In this document: positions 1-5,112 of the stretch, piece after piece
How the letters are laid out: every line of letters begins with the position of its first letter
Position numbering within the stretch: the first letter of the stretch is position 1
DNA from: Spirochaeta sp.
Lineage (GTDB): Bacteria > Spirochaetota > Spirochaetia > Spirochaetales_E > Spirochaetaceae_B
Assembly (NCBI GenBank): GCA_030590585.1
Contig: JAUUYD010000226.1
Span: 1-5,112, forward strand
DNA length: 5,112 bases
Direction: 5' to 3'
The notes under the pieces: generated by a model
Told to the model about the DNA's origin: nothing
Database searches by the model: none
What the model saw: only the letters and a program-made list of their open reading frames with translations
Translations under genes and position numbers: made by a program

Positions 1-1
1 C

Positions 2-1678
2 ATCGGCGGGGATATGTATGGTCGTGAAATGCTCCAGCTGATGCGTAGCTGCGGAATCGGTACGGACAACCTTCTGGAACAGACTGACCATTGGCAAACC
101 AATGTCTATTCAAAAATCTTTGAAAACAATCAGGAATCTCCCCGATTGGATATCGGAAACAGTAACAGCCCTGAGGAGCATATCGCTGCTGAAATACTCA
201 AGCGTCTGGTTGCAGACATTGCAGACTACAATTTACTGATAATCAATCAGCAGCTGGGAAATGGTTTACATACCGAATCATTCAGGAAAAATCTTGCTGA
301 CTTCCTTGAGAATCACTGTTCCATTCCTGCCATGGTTGATTCCCGGGATTTCAATGATTTTTACCCCCAGACGATACGGAAATTGAATGAATATGAGGGT
401 GCCGGGATACTTGGCCGGCCTCTTGCTGATCCAAAAGCCACAATGAATGATGAAGATGCCGGTAAAACTGCATCGGCACTTTTTAAGCGCTGGGGGCATC
501 CGGTATTTCTCACCAGGGGAAGCCGGGGATGCATACTGGCTAATCAATCAGGAACACAATCTGTACCCGGTATTCATACTCCAGTAAAAATAGATACGGT
601 CGGTGCGGGGGACAGCATGCTCTCAGGTATAGCGGCGGCCCTCAGTACCGGGCACTCCGCCGCATCGGCCATGGCGTTCGGAAACATCGTTGCCACGGTT
701 ACAGTGCAGAAATTATTTCAGGCCGGGACCGCTTCGCCTCAGGAAATACTGAAAGAGGGTGAAGACCCCGACTATCTGTATCACAGTAATAAAACTTCTT
801 TATCAGCGGATCGGACGTATTACAAAGACAGTGAAATTGAAATTATCGAAGAGTATAGCCCTTCCGGGCCTTCCGGAATTTTTAAATACGCCCTTTTCGA
901 CCACGACGGAACCATCTCAACCCTCCGTGAGGGTTGGGAGAAAATCATGGAACCGATGATGGTGGAAGCCATACTCGGGGAAAAGCGAAAAGGTATTGAT
1001 GAAGTATCCTATAAACTGGTTTTAAATCAGGTTTCAGAGTACATCGAAAAAACCACCGGTGTTCAAACCATCAATCAGATGATGGGGCTTGTTAAAATCG
1101 TACGGGATAGTGCTTATGTCCCGGAGAAAATGATTCTTGACGCATTGGGATACAAGGCGATTTTCAACACCAGGCTGCTGGAGATGGTAAGTAAGCGTGT
1201 TCGACGTATCAAATCCGGAAGTCTTCTGCCTGAAGACTATACAGTCAAAGGAGCCATTTCTTTCCTTGAGTTTCTCAGGGAGAAAGGAATCACTCTGTTT
1301 CTGGCCAGCGGGACCGACGAGGAAGATGTAAAGCGGGAAGCGGAAATTATGGGATACGCCTCTTTCTTCAATGGCGGGATTTTCGGGTCGACCGGAAACC
1401 CGGACGAAGATCCAAAAAGAATGGTCATCAGAAAAATCATTAAAGATCTCGGAGAGGACGCAATATCAGAACTTGTTACCTTCGGAGACGGACCGGTGGA
1501 AATTCGTGAAACAAAAAAACGCGGCGGCTACTGTATCGGACTTGTCAGTGACGAATTGAAGAGGCACGGAATAAACCCCGGAAAGAGAAAACGCCTGGTA
1601 TCCGCCGGGTCTGATATCCTCATTCCCGATTTTTCATATACCCGGGAGATTGAAGAACTCCTGTTTCACAAAGATTAA
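2..1678 (+). CDS. Bifunctional PfkB-family sugar kinase / HAD-superfamily phosphatase fusion (5' partial)
   Basis: The protein joins a ribokinase/PfkB-type carbohydrate kinase to a HAD hydrolase, presumably both cytoplasmic. The frame is open to the left edge: residues IGGD precede the first visible Met (base 14) and form a PfkB-like GGDxxG segment. The true start and the N-terminal glycine motif are therefore outside the window. Counting from that Met, KLNEYE (123-128) matches the PfkB K-x-N-E motif, TRGSRG (167-172) is the usual late strand, and DTVGAGDS (194-201) is the second PfkB signature with presumed catalytic base Asp200. The kinase ends near 245. An acidic linker (about 246-288) leads to the HAD domain: motif I DHDGT (296-300, nucleophile Asp296, acid/base Asp298), motif II ASGT (431-434, Ser432), probable motif III Lys468, and motif IV GDGPVE (491-496). 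About 130 residues between motifs I and II suggest a C1 helical cap. The substrate is unknown; successive phosphorylation and dephosphorylation, as in heptose activation, is only a possibility. The domain calls are firm. Confidence 0.9.
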   Translation: MGGDMYGREMLQLMRSCGIGTDNLLEQTDHWQTNVYSKIFENNQESPRLDIGNSNSPEEHIAAEILKRLVADIADYNLLIINQQLGNGLHTESFRKNLADFLENHCSIPAMVDSRDFNDFYPQTIRKLNEYEGAGILGRPLADPKATMNDEDAGKTASALFKRWGHPVFLTRGSRGCILANQSGTQSVPGIHTPVKIDTVGAGDSMLSGIAAALSTGHSAASAMAFGNIVATVTVQKLFQAGTASPQEILKEGEDPDYLYHSNKTSLSADRTYYKDSEIEIIEEYSPSGPSGIFKYALFDHDGTISTLREGWEKIMEPMMVEAILGEKRKGIDEVSYKLVLNQVSEYIEKTTGVQTINQMMGLVKIVRDSAYVPEKMILDALGYKAIFNTRLLEMVSKRVRRIKSGSLLPEDYTVKGAISFLEFLREKGITLFLASGTDEEDVKREAEIMGYASFFNGGIFGSTGNPDEDPKRMVIRKIIKDLGEDAISELVTFGDGPVEIRETKKRGGYCIGLVSDELKRHGINPGKRKRLVSAGSDILIPDFSYTREIEELLFHKD

Positions 1679-1683
1679 AGGAG
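1678..1683 (+). promoter_or_regulatory. Ribosome binding site that decides the start at 1689
   Basis: AAGGAG lies five bases before the ATG at 1689 and overlaps the last base of the preceding stop codon. This favours 1689 over the upstream in-frame ATG at 1650, which lies inside the kinase-phosphatase gene and would add 13 residues. It also suggests translational coupling of the two genes. Confidence 0.8.
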
Positions 1684-1688
1684 CGGGC

Positions 1689-2780
1689 ATGTTTGACAGA
1701 AGGAAAATAAAATTTTCATCCCTCATTAACAGGGAAAACAAGGTAAGTATTGATAAGGATTTTGTATCTCCTGAAGATACACCCGGAAGGTTGACTTCAG
1801 CGACCTTGGAACTGATTAAGCAGATAGCCGGAGAGCTTAAGGAAGCAAGACGTATCGGAGCACCGGTAATCCTGGCCTTCGGTGCTCATACAATAAAGAA
1901 CGGTATGTCGCCGGTTATTCGGGAGATGATCAATAAAGATTACATAAGCCATCTGGCCACCAACGGTGCGGGAATCATTCATGACTGGGAATTCGCCTTT
2001 CAGGGGAAAAGCAGTGAAGATGTCCGCGGCAATTTAGACAAAGGTCAGTTTGGAATCTGGGAAGAAACCGGATACTACCTGAACCTGGCCATCGCTGTCG
2101 GGGCCTATGAGGGCAAAGGTTATGGCGAATCAATCGGGGCGATGGTACTGCATGATGGTTTGATGATTCCCGAAGCCTCTGTCCTGAAAACAGAAATCGT
2201 TCAATCTCTGGATAAGAATCCCTCTCAGGCCGCAGCCGCAGCAGACCTGCTCTCTCTGATAAAGGATTTCGATATCAATCCGGGATTTCTCACTATCAAA
2301 CATCCATACAAGGAGTTCGGCCTGCAGGGCGAAGCCTTCCGTCTGGGGGTTCCATTCACCGGTCATCCCATGTTCGGTCACGATATCATCTATACCCACC
2401 CGATAAATTGCGGAGCGGCGATCGGACGTGGAGCAGAGCGGGATTTTCTAAAATATGCCGAGAGTGTTTCACAGCTGGAAGGCGGTGTGTATCTGTCTGT
2501 GGGATCGGCTGTGATGTCTCCAATGATATTCGAGAAGTCTCTATCCATGTCACAGAATCTCATGCTGCAGCAGGGTAAAAAGATTGAGAACCACAAGATT
2601 TACGTCGTAGACCTTGCCGAATCCTCATGGGACTGGAAAAAGGGGGAACCGCCGATGACCGATCCGGCCTATTACCTGCGCTTTTTGAAAACCTTTAACC
2701 GCATGGGCGGCAGTATGAACTATATTTCTGCTGATAATCGGGATTTTCTTTTGACGCTGTACCAAAAACTGGAGTTGTAA
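1689..2780 (+). CDS. Conserved protein of unknown function, possibly deoxyhypusine-synthase-like
   Basis: A 363-residue soluble protein with no signal peptide or membrane segment. The ATG at 1689 is chosen for its AAGGAG site. It begins 10 bases after the kinase-phosphatase stop, so the two are almost certainly co-transcribed. Conserved-looking blocks are FGAHTIKNGMSP (64-75), ATNGAGIIHDWEFA (90-103) followed by GKSSEDV (106-112), GHDIIYTHP (230-238) with CGAAIGRGAERDF (241-253), and LEGGVYLSVGSAVMSP (263-278). Alternating hydrophobic strands and glycine turns (ILAFGAH, HLATNGAG, VYLSVGSA) suggest a Rossmann-like alpha/beta fold. The arrangement is loosely reminiscent of the NAD-dependent deoxyhypusine synthase fold, and homologues may carry that label. 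I do not see the canonical lysine-containing active-site motif, and bacteria generally lack the eIF5A substrate. Function is best left open; a step in the pathway of the upstream sugar kinase is a contextual inference. Confidence 0.8.
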   Translation: MFDRRKIKFSSLINRENKVSIDKDFVSPEDTPGRLTSATLELIKQIAGELKEARRIGAPVILAFGAHTIKNGMSPVIREMINKDYISHLATNGAGIIHDWEFAFQGKSSEDVRGNLDKGQFGIWEETGYYLNLAIAVGAYEGKGYGESIGAMVLHDGLMIPEASVLKTEIVQSLDKNPSQAAAAADLLSLIKDFDINPGFLTIKHPYKEFGLQGEAFRLGVPFTGHPMFGHDIIYTHPINCGAAIGRGAERDFLKYAESVSQLEGGVYLSVGSAVMSPMIFEKSLSMSQNLMLQQGKKIENHKIYVVDLAESSWDWKKGEPPMTDPAYYLRFLKTFNRMGGSMNYISADNRDFLLTLYQKLEL

Positions 2781-2793
2781 GAACCGATTCTCT

Positions 2794-2812
2794 GTTAATT
2801 CACCGGATTAAC
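2794..2812. repeat. Inverted repeat (8-bp stem, 3-base loop) after the + strand operon
   Basis: GTTAATTC (2794-2801) pairs with GGATTAAC (2805-2812) around the loop ACC, with one T-G wobble when read on the + strand. It sits 13 bases after the stop of the + strand operon, where a terminator or 3' end-stabilising hairpin would be expected. No T-run follows on either strand, so an intrinsic terminator is not established. Confidence 0.5.
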
Positions 2813-2821
2813 TCATTCATC

Positions 2822-2860
2822 CCGGTACAGTTGCCCTTGTTGCGCCAGTACTGATACCGG
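2822..2860. repeat. Inverted repeat (10-bp bulged stem, 18-base loop) between convergent genes
   Basis: CCGGTACAGT (2822-2831) pairs with ACTG (2850-2853) and TACCGG (2855-2860), leaving A2854 as a single bulge. The structure is in the middle of the convergent gap and is nearly symmetric, so it would form in transcripts from either side. There is no flanking T-tract. It could be a bidirectional 3' end structure, a Rho-dependent stop region or a protein site. Confidence 0.45.
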
Positions 2861-2888
2861 TAACAGAACGGCTGGATTCTGATGCAGG

Positions 2889-2918
2889 AAAAACCACAGC
2901 CCCTGAAAGGTCCTCAGG
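2889..2918 (-). terminator. Weak candidate terminator for the citF-M50 operon
   Basis: Read on the - strand just after the M50 stop, CCTGA (2918-2914) pairs with TCAGG (2906-2902) over a 7-base loop, and a run of five T follows at 2893-2889. The stem is only five pairs and the T-run lies eight bases beyond it, so this is a poor match to an intrinsic terminator. Confidence 0.25.
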
Positions 2919-2923
2919 ATGAT

Positions 2924-3562
2924 TTATAAGATGATACTTGCCATTAGATTAAAAACACCCCCGGCCCAGCGTCCCAGGGGAAACAGGTCCATCGGCAGAA
3001 CACGGTCGGCCAGAATAATCACCAGCAGAAAATAGCCGCCGTATCGATTGTAGGGAATGAGCAGATCCTGACGCTTGTAAAGTGCCGCCGACACCAGCCG
3101 GGAACCATCCAGAGGCGGTATGGGCAGCATGTTGAAGACAAAAAGCATAACATTCAAAAAAGCCGCCTGCTGCAGTATCTGAAATAATGATGAAATAAAA
3201 ACAGAGTTGACCATCGGAAATAGAAAAAGCAGTTTAAAGATAAAGAGAATTACTATGGCTATTGCCAGGTTGGCCAGAGGGCCGGCCAGGGAGGTGAGAA
3301 CCAATCCAAGATTACGTCTCTTATAATACCTGTAATCAATCATTACAGGCTTTGCCCAGCCGAAACCTGCTATCACCAGCATCAAGGTGCCCATGGGATC
3401 AAGGTGGGCCAGAGGATTGAGGGTTAATCGGCCCTGGTTCCCGGGAGTAGGATCGCCTAAAGCTGTAGAAACTCTGGCATGGGCATATTCATGAACCGAC
3501 AGACTCATTATCAATAAAGGCAGGATAATCAGAATATCCCGTAAATCCATATTAAAAAGCAT
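2924..3562 (-). CDS. M50 (site-2-protease-like) membrane zinc metallopeptidase
   Basis: An intramembrane metalloprotease of the compact bacterial M50/S2P group, 212 residues, which is full length for the subfamily without PDZ domains. HEYAH (residues 24-28) is the HExxH zinc motif inside the first membrane helix (about 8-29); His24 and His28 would bind zinc and Glu25 would be the catalytic base. NMLPIPPLDGSR (144-155) supplies the third ligand, Asp152. Other family hallmarks are GRLTLNP and HLDPMGTL (44-60), GWAKPV (68-73) and SLAGPLANL (91-99). Hydrophobic segments at about 58-72, 88-118, 124-148, 176-190 and 200-212 make it polytopic. Substrates of this group are mostly unknown. It follows citF by 42 bases on the same strand and may be read from the same transcript. 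Neither the ATG at 3562 nor the in-frame ATG at 3550 has a Shine-Dalgarno sequence, so the exact start is uncertain. Confidence 0.92.
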   Translation of the reverse strand: MLFNMDLRDILIILPLLIMSLSVHEYAHARVSTALGDPTPGNQGRLTLNPLAHLDPMGTLMLVIAGFGWAKPVMIDYRYYKRRNLGLVLTSLAGPLANLAIAIVILFIFKLLFLFPMVNSVFISSLFQILQQAAFLNVMLFVFNMLPIPPLDGSRLVSAALYKRQDLLIPYNRYGGYFLLVIILADRVLPMDLFPLGRWAGGVFNLMASIIL

Positions 3563-3604
3563 AGGGCGGATTATAGCATGAGCTCCGGTTAGGGAGAATC
3601 GCTA

Positions 3605-5112
3605 TCAATTACGGATACAATCAAGAATAGAACCATCCCTGTATTCAATAACTCCGCAAATATGATTCCCCTCTTCCGGCAGATCCGGTTCACCTGTGAT
3701 AGCGTAAATTTTTCGGATCAGCTCTTCGATGGGAAGAGTATTTAAACCGAAATCACTCAGGCGGCGTAAAAGATCCTCACGCCGGGGGTTCACGGCAATA
3801 CCCCGTTCGCTGACAAGAATATCCACGGTGTCTCCTGGAGTGCAAACGTTTTGTACCCGATGGTTAACCGTTGGTATCCGCCCGCGGAACGAAGGCAAAA
3901 CAACCATGGTGAGTGCTGCACCCTTTGCTGTATCAGGCGCCCCGCCTAACGCGCCCAGTATTCGGCCGTTGGTGCCGGTTATGGAATTCACATGAAAATC
4001 CCTGTCAATTTCTGTTGCGGAAATTATCATGACATCCAGCTTATGAGCGATGCATCCGGGGTTATCCGGATTAGCATATAAAGACGCACTCATTTCCTGA
4101 TGGAAGGCATTCTCTCCCAGGGAGACAGCCGCCTCATCATCAAAGCTCTGCACATCCCAGAGTGTTTCAAAGAGTCCTTCCTTCTGCATCTCAACCAGAT
4201 TACCGGTTACACCCCCGGAGGCGAAACTCCCGGCAATTCCCGTTTTTATCAAATACTCCTTCAAGTAGGCAGTAACAAGCAAAGAGATTCCGCCGCTGCC
4301 GGCCTGGTAGGAGAAACCGGGCCGGATGATTTTTGCTGCTATCAATGCATTCATCGCCTGACGGGCAATCAGTTTTTCTACCGGTCTTCGGGATATCCGA
4401 ATGGAACCCCCGGCGATTCCCGCACTGTCACCAATGGAATGCACCTTTACAACTTCATCCACAATACGGCCTGGAATACTGATATGGCTTAAGCGATTAT
4501 CAGTGGTGGAATCTGTTATCCCTATTACATAAGAAGCATTTTGAGCATCTGCTATCGCATAACCCATTGAGCCGAAGCGGTTGGGACCTTGGGTGCCTGT
4601 TAAATTGCCGTCCATGTCAGCTTCAGATGCTGCAATGAAGGCCAGATGAATTGGTATCTCGCCATTCTCGATAGCCCTTGCCCTGCCTCCATGGGAACGA
4701 AAAATGACAGGTTCGGGAATCTCTCCTGCCTGGAGGGCTTCTGATAAAGGAGCTTTCAGACCGGTAGTTTCAATTCGCCGTACCACTCCGGCCCGAACGG
4801 TTTTTAGAACCGCCTCTGCAGCAGGGCCCATTACCGAGGAGACACAGAGGATAAGATCCCGGTATCCCATCAGCTCAAGAGTTGAAAGAACCTGCGCGAC
4901 TACCCGGTCACCCAGGCGGAGATGATGATGGAAACTGATTCTGTCCCTGTTTTTCAACCCTGAATGGCTGATGGCCCTCTCAAGGCTGTCACTGAATCGG
5001 GGGTTTTTCTCAAGTTTCTCAGTCTTCTTACCGGGTTCTTTGCGGGTTTTCTGAACTGATCCTGTCTCGATAAGGATTCTGTACGGCCGAACAGAGCCCA
5101 GTCCTTCAATAG
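3605..5112 (-). CDS. citF: Citrate lyase alpha subunit / citrate CoA-transferase (5' partial)
   Basis: CitF transfers the acyl-carrier-protein prosthetic group from acetyl to citrate, giving citryl-ACP, which the beta subunit CitE then cleaves to oxaloacetate and acetyl-ACP. This is the first step of anaerobic citrate fermentation and is cytosolic. It belongs to the CoA-transferase family that works without a covalent enzyme-CoA intermediate. There are 501 residues in the window, against about 510 for known CitF. Counting from the first full codon (base 5110), typical CitF blocks are IEGLGSVRPY (1-10), ISFHHHLR (58-65), RSHGGRA (138-144), GYAIADAQNA (183-192), QAGSGGISL (269-277), ASGGVTGN (297-304), VQSFD (320-324), RGRIPT (409-414), TPGDTVDILVSERGIAVNP (424-442) and EYRDGS (489-494). 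The frame has no stop to the window edge, so the start lies a few codons outside. citD and citE would be expected upstream, beyond the edge. The closely related citramalate lyase alpha subunit cannot be excluded. Confidence 0.95.
   Translation of the reverse strand, partial: IEGLGSVRPYRILIETGSVQKTRKEPGKKTEKLEKNPRFSDSLERAISHSGLKNRDRISFHHHLRLGDRVVAQVLSTLELMGYRDLILCVSSVMGPAAEAVLKTVRAGVVRRIETTGLKAPLSEALQAGEIPEPVIFRSHGGRARAIENGEIPIHLAFIAASEADMDGNLTGTQGPNRFGSMGYAIADAQNASYVIGITDSTTDNRLSHISIPGRIVDEVVKVHSIGDSAGIAGGSIRISRRPVEKLIARQAMNALIAAKIIRPGFSYQAGSGGISLLVTAYLKEYLIKTGIAGSFASGGVTGNLVEMQKEGLFETLWDVQSFDDEAAVSLGENAFHQEMSASLYANPDNPGCIAHKLDVMIISATEIDRDFHVNSITGTNGRILGALGGAPDTAKGAALTMVVLPSFRGRIPTVNHRVQNVCTPGDTVDILVSERGIAVNPRREDLLRRLSDFGLNTLPIEELIRKIYAITGEPDLPEEGNHICGVIEYRDGSILDCIRN

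Noticed and set aside
14..16. ATG as the start of the kinase-phosphatase gene
   Set aside because: The PfkB fold needs an N-terminal portion that is missing, and the frame is open with family-like residues to base 2.
1650..1688. Upstream ATG adding 13 residues to the conserved unknown gene
   Set aside because: It lies inside the kinase-phosphatase gene, while the ATG at 1689 has a well-spaced AAGGAG.
2390..2430. Possible deoxyhypusine synthase active site
   Set aside because: The region has GHDIIYTHP and glycine-rich turns but not the canonical lysine motif, so I did not assign that enzyme name.
2130..2596. Two overlapping - strand open frames opposite the conserved unknown gene
   Set aside because: They are antisense shadows with low-plausibility composition, and both lie entirely inside a well-supported + strand gene.
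4100..4492. 130-residue open frame on the + strand
   Set aside because: It lies wholly antisense to citF, whose frame is strongly supported by family motifs. It has no ribosome binding site or recognisable domain.

Overview
The window holds two convergent gene pairs from an anaerobic-looking bacterium. Both outer genes run off the ends of the window. Citrate lyase points to citrate fermentation. The tight spacing, intronless genes and AAGGAG ribosome binding site are ordinary bacterial features. The phylum cannot be fixed from this sequence; a Gram-negative anaerobe such as a spirochaete is only a guess.

Left half, + strand (2-2780): a two-gene operon. The first gene, cut at its 5' end by the window edge, encodes a fusion of a PfkB/ribokinase-type sugar kinase and a C-terminal HAD-superfamily phosphatase. 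Ten bases after its stop comes a 363-residue conserved protein of uncertain function. Its glycine-rich Rossmann-like motifs faintly recall the deoxyhypusine synthase fold. A sugar or sugar-phosphate modification pathway is the simplest reading of the pair, but the substrate is unknown.

Middle (2781-2923): a 143-base gap between the converging 3' ends. It contains two clear inverted repeats and a weaker hairpin, none with a convincing adjacent U-tract.

Right half, - strand (2924-5112): citF, the citrate lyase alpha subunit (citrate CoA-transferase), enters from the right edge. After a 42-base gap it is followed by a complete M50 (site-2-protease-like) membrane metallopeptidase. The citF reading frame is open to the window edge. 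A start at the TTG at 4957 would cut off a conserved N-terminal segment, so the true start lies beyond the window.

There are no tRNA or rRNA genes, CRISPR arrays, insertion sequences or phage genes. The part most worth following up is the kinase-phosphatase fusion with its uncharacterised partner.
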